64,000 nucleotides of DNA from an uncultured Sphingomonadaceae bacterium (GCA_903871605.1 CAIQHF010000029.1:62001-126000), one strand, 5' to 3'; counted from the stretch's first letter, positions 18,362 through 27,163 are shown. The notes: generated by a model not told the origin, from the letters alone. Numbers and translations are program-made.

Positions 18362-19006
18362 CTAGAGTGCGGCGACCTTCGGCCGGCCGCGCCGCGGGGC
18401 TTTGGCGGGCTTGAGCGCCTCGCGCTCGGCTTCGGGCTGGAGCATCTGCATCATCGCCATCTTGCGCGCCGCCTGCTCGTACAATCCCGAAATCTGCCAG
18501 ATGCCCGCGGTCACCTTCGCCATCTCCTCGGCCGACCCCGAAAGGCCGCCGATCGATTCGAGCAATATCTCCTTGCGCAGCGCGGCGTAGCGATCGGTCA
18601 GCTCGCGTCCGCGCTCGGTCACCTGATAGGTGGTCTGGCGCGACGGTCCGCCGCTCTTGCGGATCAGCCCCGCCTTGTCGAGCTTGCGCAGCGCATAGAG
18701 GATGTTCGAACCGTCGTCGCGATTGAGGAACTTGCCGATCTCGGCGGCGCTCTTGGCGCGCTCGTTCATCCGGATCGTCTGGAGGACCGAGACGTCGTGG
18801 ACCGGCAGCAGCTCGCCGCTGACATATTCGTGCAGCGCCGACGACCAGCGCGCGAAGGCCTCGGTGATGTGATGCAACGCGAACTCGAATTCGACGAAAT
18901 TATCCTCCGCCGAGGTCGGCGCGAGATGCGAGTGCTGAAGAAGTGAACGCGCGGCGACGATGTCCTCGCGCACCTCCTGTCCGCCGCCGCGCTTGCGTGT
19001 CGACAT
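18362..19006 (-). CDS. MarR-type winged-helix transcriptional regulator
   Basis: A 214-residue regulator with a MarR-like winged helix-turn-helix around residues 75-160 (SAAEIGKFLNRDD, NILYALRKLDKAGLI, the wing near SRQTTYQVTERG) and a basic C-terminal tail ending KAPRRGRPKVAAL. The ATG at 19006 follows GGGAGAG. It is the only dedicated regulator in the catabolic island and lies centrally, so it is the best candidate for its local control. A sequence in its own promoter recurs before the Rieske genes at 27.1 kb. Confidence 0.85.
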   Translation of the reverse strand: MSTRKRGGGQEVREDIVAARSLLQHSHLAPTSAEDNFVEFEFALHHITEAFARWSSALHEYVSGELLPVHDVSVLQTIRMNERAKSAAEIGKFLNRDDGSNILYALRKLDKAGLIRKSGGPSRQTTYQVTERGRELTDRYAALRKEILLESIGGLSGSAEEMAKVTAGIWQISGLYEQAARKMAMMQMLQPEAEREALKPAKAPRRGRPKVAAL

Positions 19007-19046
19007 CCATCTCTCCCATGTATCGGCGGTCGACCAGGATCGACTG

Positions 19047-19059
19047 CATGTAGATTGCA
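19047..19059 (-). promoter_or_regulatory. Candidate regulator operator upstream of the MarR gene
   Basis: Read on the minus strand this is TGCAATCTACATG. The same 13-mer with one change (TGCAATCTATATG) occurs at 27151-27163 between the divergent Rieske oxygenase and Rieske ferredoxin genes. Its place 40 bp ahead of the regulator start suits autoregulation. Assignment to the MarR-type protein is inference. Confidence 0.4.
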
Positions 19060-19106
19060 CGATAGTTGACCCGGCATATCGATGATGCCGCCGATAATTG
19101 AAAGAG

Positions 19107-19739
19107 CTAAGGCGCAATCATCGCGAGCCGGAGCGGCGCTGCAGCCGCAAGCGCCATCTCCAGCGCGCGCTCCGGCCCGATCCCCTGGTCGACCGCCGCC
19201 GCGATCGTGCCGCCGAAGCGCGCCATCGCGCCATCGTCCTCCCCCACATCGGGGCCGGACACCGCCAGTGTCCGATCCGCCCAGACCGCCACCGCGCCGC
19301 CCGCCCCGAAGCGGACGACCGCGGCCTGGTTGGGGCGGGTCAGCAAGGCTTGAACCGGCAACAGCGCCGCGACGTCGTCCGCAATCTCGGCGACGCCCAG
19401 CATCGCCGCAAACGCCGCCGTGGAAAAGATCAGCATGTCGGCGATACCGAACAGTGCGTGTGCCTCGCTGCCGTCTGCCGCGATCACCGCGATCCTGCGA
19501 CAGGGTTGCGCGCGCGGCAGGTCGAAGATCGTCGCGATCAGCAGCGCGCCGACCACCGACGAAGCGAGCACGACGCGCACATCCGCTGCCCGTGCGGTCG
19601 CGGTATCCGACTCGTCGATCGGCCGCGCATCGCCGACGTCGATCTGCGTCGTCGCGCTGCCGGCTGCTGCGGCGGCCGCAGCGCTTCGGATCGCCCAGCG
19701 GTCGACCCCGTCGGCAGGCCCGAGGACACAGACACTCAT
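19107..19739 (-). CDS. Short PfkB/ribokinase-like protein, probably degenerate
   Basis: A 210-residue protein. Residues about 95-205 follow the C-terminal half of PfkB-family sugar/nucleoside kinases: a GIADMLIFSTAAFAAMLG stretch like the family's nucleotide-proximal strand, FGAGGAVAV like the LG-x-G segment, and a final FGGTIAAAVDQGIGPERAL helix. The signature GAGD before that helix is replaced by GEDDG, and the N-terminal substrate-binding half is shortened. It may be a decayed kinase or a protein with a new role. The start at ATG 19739 has AAGGA close upstream. It lies 100 bp before the MarR gene on the same strand. The family call is tentative. Confidence 0.45.
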   Translation of the reverse strand: MSVCVLGPADGVDRWAIRSAAAAAAAGSATTQIDVGDARPIDESDTATARAADVRVVLASSVVGALLIATIFDLPRAQPCRRIAVIAADGSEAHALFGIADMLIFSTAAFAAMLGVAEIADDVAALLPVQALLTRPNQAAVVRFGAGGAVAVWADRTLAVSGPDVGEDDGAMARFGGTIAAAVDQGIGPERALEMALAAAAPLRLAMIAP

Positions 19740-19910
19740 CCGTCCTTAACTCCATCGCCCGGCGAGATCGTGCGGGATGCCGACGACCGGCATCGGGTCG
19801 TTGAACCGCTTCGGCATGATCGATCTTCTAAGGCGTTTCGCACGTTGAATTCAATGATAGAGTGTCGGCCGAAGACGAGTCGGGGTCGCGTCGCGTGGGT
19901 GGAGATGGTC

Positions 19911-21896
19911 GTGAAGTGCGGATGGCTGATGGCGGGCGCGACGGCGCTGCTGACGACGGCGCCGGTCGCGGCCCGGCTCACGCATATCGTCGTCGAGGAC
20001 AGCGCGACCGCTCCCGGCGGCTACACCATCCTGCGGGGGCATTTCGACGGCACGCTGGACGCCGCCGATCCGCATAACGCGATCATCACCGATCTCTCCG
20101 GCGCGCCGCGCACCGCGGACGGCCGCGTCGCCTATTCGGCGACCTTCGCGATCGCGCGCCCCATCGACCCGGCGAAGGCGAGCGGCGTGCTGTTCTACGA
20201 CGTCCCCAATCGCGGCAATGGCAAGGTCGCGCCCGACCCCGACGGCCACGTCCGCGTGATCAGCGGCTGGCAGGGCGACATCGCCCCCGGCCCGGGCGTC
20301 CAGAGCGCGACGGCACCGATCGCGCACGGCCCGGACGGCAGCCTGCTCACCGGCCCCGTCCTCGCCCGCTTCACCGACATGGCGCCGCATGCCACGACGC
20401 TGCCGATCGTCCGCGGGATCGGCAGGCCGACCGCCGCAGCGATGCCGGTGTCGCTCGATACCCGCGCCGCGCAGCTTTTCCGGCAATCGTCCGACACCGC
20501 CGCGGCCGAAGTCGTTCCTGCCGCCGACTGGGCCTTCGCCGATTGCGGCACGACAGCGTTCCCAGGCAAACCCGATCCGGCGAAGATCTGCCTCAAGCAC
20601 GGCTTCGACAACCGCTACGCCTATACGCTGATCTATCGGGCGCGCGATCCCAAGGTGCTCGGGATCGGCTTCGCGGCGACGCGCGACCTCGTCAGCTTCC
20701 TGCGCCATGCCCACGCCGACGACGCCGGCACACCCAATCCGGTGGCGGCGATGGTGCGCTGGACGGTGGCGAGCGGCACCTCGCAGTCGGGCAACTTCCT
20801 CAAGAGCTTCGTCAATCTCGGATTCAATGCGGACGAGCAGGGCGCGATCGTGTTCGACGGGATCAATCCCAACATCGCGGCGCGGCAGGTGCCGCTCAAC
20901 ATCCGCTTCGGCGTGCCAGGCGGCGCGGCGACGCTCTACGAGCTCGGCAGCGAAGGTACGCTGTGGTGGAACCGCTATGACGATCGCACGCGCGGTCGCG
21001 GCGCCTCCAGCCTGCTCGATCGCTGCACCGCGAGCGCGACCTGCCCCAAGATCGTCGAGACGTTCGGCGCGACCGAGCTATGGGGGTTGCGCATGTCGCC
21101 GGGGCTCGTCGGCACCGACGCCGCGGCCGACCTGGCGCTGCCGGCGACCGTGCGACGCTATTATTTCCCCGGCGTCACGCATGGCGGCGGGCAATCGGTC
21201 GGGATCTCGCTCGACGGCGATGCGCCATGGCCCGGCGCGCCGGCCTGCACGCTCGCCTGGAATCCCAACCCCTCGACGCCCACGCTGCGCGCTATGCAGG
21301 CAGCGCTCGTCGACTGGGTGCGGACCGGCCGCGAGCCGCCGCCAAGTCGCTACCCGACGATCGCGCGCGGCGAACTCGTCGCGGCGACCGCCGGGGCAAT
21401 GGGGTGGCACGCGATCCCCGGCGCACCCGTGCCCGACGGCAAGCTCAACATCTTCCTCGATTACGACGTCGGGCCAGGCTTCCATTATGCGGATCTCAGC
21501 GGCGTCGCCGCGCGCCAGCCGCCGGTGATCCGCCGCACCATCCCCTCGCTCGTGCCGCGCGTCGATGCCGACGACAACGAGACGGCGGGCGTGCCCTCGG
21601 TCCAACTACTCGTTCCGCTCGGCACCTATCTCGGCTGGAACGTGCTGGCGCGCGGCTATGGCGCTGGGGGCGGATGCGGCTTCATCGGCGGGTTCGTGCC
21701 GTTCGCGAGGACGCGAGCCGCGCGGCTTGCGGCGGGCGATCCGCGTCCCTCGCTTATCGAACGCTATGGCGACCATGCCGGCTTCGTCGCGCGTGTCCGC
21801 GCCGCCGCAGCCGCGCGCGTCGCCGGGCGATGGCTGCTTCCCGACGACGCGGCCAAGCTCGTCGCCGATGCCGAGGCGAGCGACGTGCTGCGATAA
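19911..21896 (+). CDS. Exported alpha/beta-hydrolase-domain protein
   Basis: A protein of about 661 residues resembling the large alpha/beta-hydrolase-domain family of proteobacteria (hydrophobic N-terminus VKCGWLMAGATALL then PVAA, TGSGxS-like ASGTSQSGNFLKSF motif with the probable nucleophile Ser, and the YFPGVTHGGG segment with a likely catalytic His). I chose GTG 19911, which has GGAG six bases upstream; ATG 19905 is the alternative, and a frame open back to 19098 is unsupported. The signal peptide implies a periplasmic esterase or amidase acting on the substrate before import. It converges on the amidase gene with a three-base gap. Confidence 0.8.
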   Translation: MKCGWLMAGATALLTTAPVAARLTHIVVEDSATAPGGYTILRGHFDGTLDAADPHNAIITDLSGAPRTADGRVAYSATFAIARPIDPAKASGVLFYDVPNRGNGKVAPDPDGHVRVISGWQGDIAPGPGVQSATAPIAHGPDGSLLTGPVLARFTDMAPHATTLPIVRGIGRPTAAAMPVSLDTRAAQLFRQSSDTAAAEVVPAADWAFADCGTTAFPGKPDPAKICLKHGFDNRYAYTLIYRARDPKVLGIGFAATRDLVSFLRHAHADDAGTPNPVAAMVRWTVASGTSQSGNFLKSFVNLGFNADEQGAIVFDGINPNIAARQVPLNIRFGVPGGAATLYELGSEGTLWWNRYDDRTRGRGASSLLDRCTASATCPKIVETFGATELWGLRMSPGLVGTDAAADLALPATVRRYYFPGVTHGGGQSVGISLDGDAPWPGAPACTLAWNPNPSTPTLRAMQAALVDWVRTGREPPPSRYPTIARGELVAATAGAMGWHAIPGAPVPDGKLNIFLDYDVGPGFHYADLSGVAARQPPVIRRTIPSLVPRVDADDNETAGVPSVQLLVPLGTYLGWNVLARGYGAGGGCGFIGGFVPFARTRAARLAAGDPRPSLIERYGDHAGFVARVRAAAAARVAGRWLLPDDAAKLVADAEASDVLR

Positions 21897-21899
21897 CGA

Positions 21900-23348
21900 T
21901 CAGTCGAGCGCGGTGACCAGCGCCGGCCAGCGATCGCGCCACGGCCGCACCATCTCGAACGCGGCGGCGGCGCGCAGCACCGTCGCATCGTCGAGATGGC
22001 GGCCGATGATCTGCAACCCGACCGGAAGGCCGGCGGCAGTGAAGCCGGCGGGAACGCTCATGGCGGGCTGGCCGGTCCAGTTGAACGGATAGGTGAAGGG
22101 CGAGATGTTCGCCTCCTCGGCGGGCACGCCCTCGACGCTGTCGGGATTCCAGCCATCGATCGGAAAGGCCGGCGTCGAGCAGGTGGGCGTGAGCAGCAGG
22201 TCGTAGCCCTGCATGAAGCGCGCGATCTCGTTGCACGCGGCCTGGCGGCGCATCGCGGCGTCGGTGAGATCCTCGGCGCTCCAGTCGCGGCCGAGCAGCC
22301 AGAGCAGCCCCGGCATCGTGATCTCGCCGCGCGCCGCCATCGCGCGCATCCCGCGCAGATCCGAATCGCGCACGATCTGCGCGAAGAAGGTCTCGGCCAT
22401 GTCGGTGAGCATCGGACTGTCTTCGACCAGCGCGCAGCCGAGATCGTCGGCAAAGGCGCGCGCCGCGGCGGCGGTCAGATCGCGCACCTCGCGATCGACC
22501 TTCGAGAAGCCGAAATCGGGCGTGTAGGCGATGCGCAGCCGGCCGAGCGGCTGTCGCACGGTCGCCAGCCAGTCGACGTCGCCCGCGGGCAGCGAGTGGC
22601 GATCGCGCGGATCGGGGCCGGCGACGATCGACAGCAGCAGCGCGGCATCCTCGACGGTCCGCGTGATCGGCCCGAGGTGCTCGATCGTCTCCCAGCTGCT
22701 CATCCCCGGATAGCGCGGGTCGCGGCAGCCGGGATAGAGCGGCACGCGCCCGAAGGATGGCTTGACGCCGACCAGGCCGCACAGGCTGGCCGGGCCGCGG
22801 ATCGATCCGCCGCCGTCGCTGCCGATCGTCAGCGACCCCATGCCACTCGCCACCGCCGCCGCGCTGCCCGCGCTCGAGCCGCCCGAGCTCATCGCCGGAT
22901 CCCAGGGGTTGGCGGTGGTCGGGAAGAGATCGTTCTTGCCTGCGCCCGCATAACCGAATTCGGGGACGTTGGTCTTGCCGATCAGGATCGCGCCCGCGCC
23001 GAGCAGACGCGCGACCGCGATGTCGTCCTCCTCGGGCAGGTATGTCTCATACCCCTTCGATCCCGAGACGGTGGGCAGGTCGCGGGTGCAGATCAGGTCC
23101 TTGATCGACAGCGGAACGCCGTGGAGCGGGCCGATGTCGTCGCCACGCAGGACGGCGGACTCCGCGGCCTTCGCGGCCTCGCGCGCCGGCGTCTCGCCGA
23201 GCGCACAGAAGGCGTGGAGCACGGGATCGAGCGCCGCGATCCGCGTCAGCACCGCATCGACGAGTTCGACCGGCGAGACCGCGCCCGTTCGGACCAGGCG
23301 CGCCTGCTCGGCACCCGACAGCGCGCACAGATTGGTGGACGACGACAT
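21900..23348 (-). CDS. Amidase (amidase signature family)
   Basis: A 482-residue amidase with the complete Ser-cisSer-Lys triad: Lys83 in LSIKDL, cis-Ser158 in SSGGSSAGS and nucleophile Ser182 in DGGGSIRGP. It hydrolyses a carboxamide or related bond in the cytoplasm. The ATG at 23348 lies eight bases after the stop of the TauD-A2 gene with GAGG between; the open frame extending to 23492 is a shadow of that gene. It is the last gene of the minus-strand operon that begins with the Rieske oxygenase at 27127. Contrast with the AtzE-like protein at 30978-32327, which lacks two triad residues. Confidence 0.9.
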   Translation of the reverse strand: MSSSTNLCALSGAEQARLVRTGAVSPVELVDAVLTRIAALDPVLHAFCALGETPAREAAKAAESAVLRGDDIGPLHGVPLSIKDLICTRDLPTVSGSKGYETYLPEEDDIAVARLLGAGAILIGKTNVPEFGYAGAGKNDLFPTTANPWDPAMSSGGSSAGSAAAVASGMGSLTIGSDGGGSIRGPASLCGLVGVKPSFGRVPLYPGCRDPRYPGMSSWETIEHLGPITRTVEDAALLLSIVAGPDPRDRHSLPAGDVDWLATVRQPLGRLRIAYTPDFGFSKVDREVRDLTAAAARAFADDLGCALVEDSPMLTDMAETFFAQIVRDSDLRGMRAMAARGEITMPGLLWLLGRDWSAEDLTDAAMRRQAACNEIARFMQGYDLLLTPTCSTPAFPIDGWNPDSVEGVPAEEANISPFTYPFNWTGQPAMSVPAGFTAAGLPVGLQIIGRHLDDATVLRAAAAFEMVRPWRDRWPALVTALD

Positions 23349-23356
23349 GACCTCGA

Positions 23357-24172
23357 TCAGACCGGCTTGTCGCCGAGCACCTGGATGCGGAATCCCGAAC
23401 GGGTGTTGGGGAAATAATCCCAGATCGCCATGTGCTGCGAACAGCGATTGTCCCAGAAGGCGATCGAATTCGGGCGCCAGGTGAAGCGGCACTGGAACAT
23501 CGGATGCTGGACATGCTGGAACAGGAAGTCGAGCACCGCCCTGCTCTCGGCGGCGGGTACGCCCTCGATATAGGTGGTATAGCCGCGATTGGCGTAGATC
23601 GCCTTGCGCCCGGTCACCGGGTGCGTGCGGATCACCGGATGCGACGAGCGCGGCAGCTTCATCCCCTCGGGCGTCTTGCCACCAAAGCCGACGATCGAAT
23701 CATACATCGCGGTCATGCCATCGAGATAGGCCTTCATGCGATCGGACAGCGCGTCATAAGCGGCGTACATGTTCGAAAACAGCGTGTCGCCGCCCTGCGG
23801 GGGGACGGTGTGCAGATAGAGCACCGACCCCATAGGCGGCTCGGCATCGCACGCCATGTCGGTGTGCCAGTCCTCGCCCGCGACGAAGGTCGAATCCTTG
23901 TCGGCGTGGATGATGGTGACCTCGTCATGCCCCGGCACGCGCCACGGCGCGGTGCTGGGCGCAATGTGTGCGCCGCCGAAATAATTGGTGAAGCGCTTGT
24001 GGTCGTCGTGGCTGATCGGCTGGTCGCGGAAGAAGATGCACAGCCGGTCGGCGAGCGCGGCATGGAGTTCGTCGACCTGCTGATTGGACAGCGGCTTGGT
24101 GAGATCGACGCCCGAAATCTCGCCGCCGATGGTCGGCGTCAGCGGGGTCACCGTGATCGATTCATAGGTCAT
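23357..24172 (-). CDS. TauD-type 2-oxoglutarate dioxygenase (paralogue A2)
   Basis: A 271-residue TauD/TfdA dioxygenase with His103-x-Asp105 (DWHTDM) and a distal His in CSQHMAIW. It is the close gapless paralogue of the protein at 12549-13364 (about 84 percent identical by my residue count). The ATG at 24172 has AAGGA seven bases upstream. The frame stays open to 24703, but that part is a shadow of the next TauD gene. It lies between TauD-B2 and the amidase gene. Confidence 0.9.
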   Translation of the reverse strand: MTYESITVTPLTPTIGGEISGVDLTKPLSNQQVDELHAALADRLCIFFRDQPISHDDHKRFTNYFGGAHIAPSTAPWRVPGHDEVTIIHADKDSTFVAGEDWHTDMACDAEPPMGSVLYLHTVPPQGGDTLFSNMYAAYDALSDRMKAYLDGMTAMYDSIVGFGGKTPEGMKLPRSSHPVIRTHPVTGRKAIYANRGYTTYIEGVPAAESRAVLDFLFQHVQHPMFQCRFTWRPNSIAFWDNRCSQHMAIWDYFPNTRSGFRIQVLGDKPV

Positions 24173-24204
24173 GCTGTCATCCTTCGGAAACGGATCAATA
24201 CGGA

Positions 24205-25062
24205 TCAATATGGGCGATCGCCCTTGACCCAGAGCCGGTGCATCTCGCGGACATAGCGCGTGTCGTCGAACAGCGTGCCGGTGTGCAGCGTGCAGCGATT
24301 GTCCCACACCAATATGTCGCCCGCGCGCCACTTGTGGCGATAGACGAAGCGCTCGTCGGTGACGAAGGCGATCAGTTCGTCGATCAGCGCAAAGCTTTCG
24401 GCCTGGTCCATGCCGACGAAGCCGCGCGTGCCGCCGCTCACCCACAATGCCTTGCGGCCGTCGGCGGGGTGGGTGCGGATCAGCGGATGGATGACGTCCG
24501 GATTCTCGGCGAGCACCGCCGGGTCGATCGCCTTGCGGCCATGTTCGCGCATCTCGGCGAGGTAGGCGAAGCTGTGCTGCAGCTTGAGCGGATCGAGCCG
24601 CGCCTTCTGCTCGGGGCTCAACGCGGCATAGGCGGCGACGCCGTCGGCGAGCAGCGTGTCGCTGCCCTCGGGCGGCACGATCAGCGCGTGGAGCATCGTG
24701 CACATCACGGGCTCGGCCTTGAAATTATGGTCGGTGTGCCAGCCGATGCCGTCATTGTGCGCGCCGACCGGGCGCCCGTCCTCGATGCGGTTGGAGAGCA
24801 CGTAGATCTCGGGATGACCGGGCAGCAGATAATCCTGCACGGTGTGCCCCTCGAGCGGGCCGAAGGCGCTGCCGAACCGTACCAGCGCATCGCCCGACAG
24901 ACGCTGGTCGCGTAGCAGGATGGCGCCGAAGCGGTGGAAGGTCGCGACCACCTCGGCGAGTAGCGCGTCGCTCGCTGCGGCGAGATCTACACCGAGGATT
25001 TCGGCGCCGAACCCGTCCTTGAGCGCACGGGTTGCAAGTGGTGTCGCCAGATCGCCGCTCAT
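24205..25062 (-). CDS. TauD/TfdA-type dioxygenase (paralogue B2)
   Basis: A 285-residue dioxygenase with His109-x-Asp111 in GWHTDHNF, distal His in NRCTLHTGT and an Arg in the C-terminal MHRLWVKGDRP segment. It is the partner of the protein at 14934-15758 and, like it, lies two genes or fewer from a Rieske alpha subunit. The ATG at 25062 overlaps the stop of the NTF2-like/CDGSH gene as ATGA. Two TauD types adjacent to each other suggest sequential oxidations of the same compound; this is inference. Confidence 0.88.
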   Translation of the reverse strand: MSGDLATPLATRALKDGFGAEILGVDLAAASDALLAEVVATFHRFGAILLRDQRLSGDALVRFGSAFGPLEGHTVQDYLLPGHPEIYVLSNRIEDGRPVGAHNDGIGWHTDHNFKAEPVMCTMLHALIVPPEGSDTLLADGVAAYAALSPEQKARLDPLKLQHSFAYLAEMREHGRKAIDPAVLAENPDVIHPLIRTHPADGRKALWVSGGTRGFVGMDQAESFALIDELIAFVTDERFVYRHKWRAGDILVWDNRCTLHTGTLFDDTRYVREMHRLWVKGDRPY

Positions 25063-25856
25063 CCGTCGCGTCCCGTCTTGCCGAGCAGGCTCCAGTCATA
25101 TTTCAGATTGAGATGCGAGCCGTCGCACAGCGGCTTGGTCTTGGAATAGCGGCAGCCGCAGACGGGATGCATGCCTGTCTCCGCCACGGTGAACGCCATC
25201 GGCGGCGAGGTGCCGCAGACATGCGTCGCCGGATCGACGAGCACGCCCTCCGCCTTGCCGCATGTGCACCAATAATAGGTCTCGCCCGCTTTGAGATCGA
25301 GGAAATAGGGCTGCCGGCGCGTCCCGTCGGGCCAGCGCTTCTTGACCCAGCCTTCCGAGAACGGGGTCGCCATGTTGAGCTTGAGTTCGACCTTGGCGAA
25401 TTTCCAGCGCCCGCCTTCGCGGCGGACGCGGACGTCGTAAGTGCCGCCGATCCAATAGGCCTCGGCCTCGTTGGTGTGCTCGTTGGGCAGCGTCGCGGCC
25501 TCCCAGAGATACCAGAACACCGTCGCCTCCTCGCCCGACGGATCGAATTCGATCTGCGGCGAGATCATATTGTGCAGCGACCACCAGATCTTTTCGCCCG
25601 CCACCGCCTTCAGCCCGAGCGCGCAGCCGTCGCCGCCGAGGAAGGTGCCGAACCCCTTGCAGGTCCAGGTCGCGTCGTCGGTGAACAGCGGCCGCAGTCG
25701 CACCGGGTCGTTGCCGACGTCGCAGGCGCGCGCATAGGTGACGATCAGGTCGGCGATGTCGGCCTCGGCGCGCAGCACCGCGACCTCGCCGCGCAGCGCA
25801 CGCACCTCGGCGAGCAGTTCGGCCGGATCGAAGCCGGCGTCGGCCACGGCGCTCAT
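25059..25856 (-). CDS. NTF2-like (SnoaL-type) domain fused to a CDGSH iron-sulfur domain
   Basis: A 265-residue two-domain protein. Residues about 25-165 form an NTF2/SnoaL-like domain (ADIADLIVTYARACDVG near the start, then WTCKGF and YWIGGTYDVRVRREGGRWKF), the fold of small beta subunits of ring-hydroxylating dioxygenases. The C-terminal part carries a complete CDGSH cluster motif with ligands Cys233, Cys235, Cys244 and His248 (CGCRYSKTKPLCDGSH). A preceding YYWCTCGKAEG segment looks like a degenerate first copy. Overlaps of 4 bp link it to the Rieske alpha gene upstream and TauD-B2 downstream. It could be an oxygenase beta subunit carrying its own [2Fe-2S] electron carrier; that role is inferred. 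Confidence 0.82.
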   Translation of the reverse strand: MSAVADAGFDPAELLAEVRALRGEVAVLRAEADIADLIVTYARACDVGNDPVRLRPLFTDDATWTCKGFGTFLGGDGCALGLKAVAGEKIWWSLHNMISPQIEFDPSGEEATVFWYLWEAATLPNEHTNEAEAYWIGGTYDVRVRREGGRWKFAKVELKLNMATPFSEGWVKKRWPDGTRRQPYFLDLKAGETYYWCTCGKAEGVLVDPATHVCGTSPPMAFTVAETGMHPVCGCRYSKTKPLCDGSHLNLKYDWSLLGKTGRDG

Positions 25857-27127
25857 TCCGCCGCCTCGGCGTAGCGCTGGAGGCTCGCGGCATAGGCCTT
25901 GTAGCGCTTGATCAGCCAGGCGTTGATCTGCACCAGCGTCTTCTCCGACGGCGCCCAGCGACTGCGCGGCGCGATCCGCGAGCGCATCCCCTTGGCGGTA
26001 GAGATGTTGGCGACGACATCCTGTTCGTTGAAGATGCCGATGCCGTCGAGCGTGCCCTTGAGCAGCGCGTCCGCGGTCGGCAGGCCGAGATTGTCATAGG
26101 TGGTGAGCAGCCCGACGCGCAGCGTGATGTCGCCCGCCGCCTGCGGCAGGATGACAAAGTAGAAGACCACGTCGCCCTGCGCGCCGATGAACAGATTGGG
26201 CATCACCGCGGCGAACACGACGCGGCTGCGCTCGGCCTCGGTCAAGGTCGGGATCGGCGGGAAGAGCCCGCGCTTGGAGACGTTGAAACCGCCGTCGAGA
26301 TGCGTGAAGCCGACCTCGCGGTAGATCGCCGCATCGTCGCTGTCGTCCCATTCGGTAAAGCGGACATTGGCCGACGGCGCGAAATCGTGGATCCCGCTGT
26401 GCAGATAATGCGTGTGATAGGGCTCGAGCGCATTCTCCTGCATGAACTTCCAGTTCCAGGGATTGCCCGCCCAGTCGACCGTGCGGATCGCCGCCAGCTC
26501 GTCCATCCGGTGGTTGGCGAGCAACGCGGTCAGCCCCTTGAGCCGGGGGCCGAGCGGCGCCGCCTTGCCGTCCATGTTGACGAAGATGAAGCCGTTCCAG
26601 ATCTCGTGGCGGAAGCGCGGCAGGCAGGCAGTGCGCTTGAGCTCGTCGAACGGCAGCGTTCCGTCCATCTCGGGCGCGCTGGTGAGCGTCCCCTCGAGAT
26701 CGTAGGTCCAGGCGTGGAAGGGGCAGGTGAAGCTGCGCGCATTGCCCTGTCCCTCGCCGAGCAGATGGCCGCGATGGCGGCAGACCGCGGAGAGCACGCG
26801 CACCTCGTCATCGCGGCCACGCACCACCAGCAACGGCTCGCCGTTGATCTCGATCGAGACGTAATCGCCCTTGTCGGGGATGACATTGTGGTGCGCGAGC
26901 ACGACCCAGTCGCGATCGAAGATCGCGCGACGCTCGAACTCGAACCAGTCGGGCGACGTGTAGCATTCGGGGGGCAGCGCCAGCGCGTCGCGAACGTCGC
27001 CGAGCGACGCGTCGAGCGAATCGAGAATCGTCCGCACGACGCCGTCGATGGGCACGTCCGGCAGCGCTGCAGTCATGAAATTCGCCATACCCACCTCGGC
27101 CTGATCGCGATTCGGCGCCTTCGGCAT
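25853..27127 (-). CDS. Rieske oxygenase alpha subunit
   Basis: A 424-residue aromatic-ring-hydroxylating dioxygenase alpha subunit. Rieske ligands Cys116-x-His118 and Cys135-x2-His138 (CRHRGHLL, CPFHAWTY); mononuclear iron motif in QENALEPYHTHYLHSG. The ATG at 27127 is preceded by AAAGAGA; ATG 27088 is an alternative. It heads a minus-strand operon with the NTF2-like/CDGSH gene, two TauD genes and an amidase. A Rieske ferredoxin is encoded divergently 80 bp away, a probable electron donor. The shared intergenic region carries the putative regulator site. Confidence 0.92.
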   Translation of the reverse strand: MPKAPNRDQAEVGMANFMTAALPDVPIDGVVRTILDSLDASLGDVRDALALPPECYTSPDWFEFERRAIFDRDWVVLAHHNVIPDKGDYVSIEINGEPLLVVRGRDDEVRVLSAVCRHRGHLLGEGQGNARSFTCPFHAWTYDLEGTLTSAPEMDGTLPFDELKRTACLPRFRHEIWNGFIFVNMDGKAAPLGPRLKGLTALLANHRMDELAAIRTVDWAGNPWNWKFMQENALEPYHTHYLHSGIHDFAPSANVRFTEWDDSDDAAIYREVGFTHLDGGFNVSKRGLFPPIPTLTEAERSRVVFAAVMPNLFIGAQGDVVFYFVILPQAAGDITLRVGLLTTYDNLGLPTADALLKGTLDGIGIFNEQDVVANISTAKGMRSRIAPRSRWAPSEKTLVQINAWLIKRYKAYAASLQRYAEAAE

Positions 27128-27150
27128 TCGAATCTCTTTGTAAACTGCCT

Positions 27151-27163
27151 TGCAATCTATATG
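27151..27163 (+). promoter_or_regulatory. Candidate operator between Rieske oxygenase and ferredoxin genes
   Basis: TGCAATCTATATG, matching 12 of 13 bases of the element in the MarR promoter. It lies near the middle of the 80-bp divergent region, so a bound protein could act on both promoters. AT-rich sequence just to the right (TGTCTATTTTGCTTGATAC) could hold the promoter of the ferredoxin gene. Confidence 0.4.

Noticed and set aside
19098-19904. N-terminal extension of the exported alpha/beta hydrolase to 932 residues
   Set aside because: The extra sequence is antisense to the PfkB-like gene, Arg-rich, and would bury the signal peptide.
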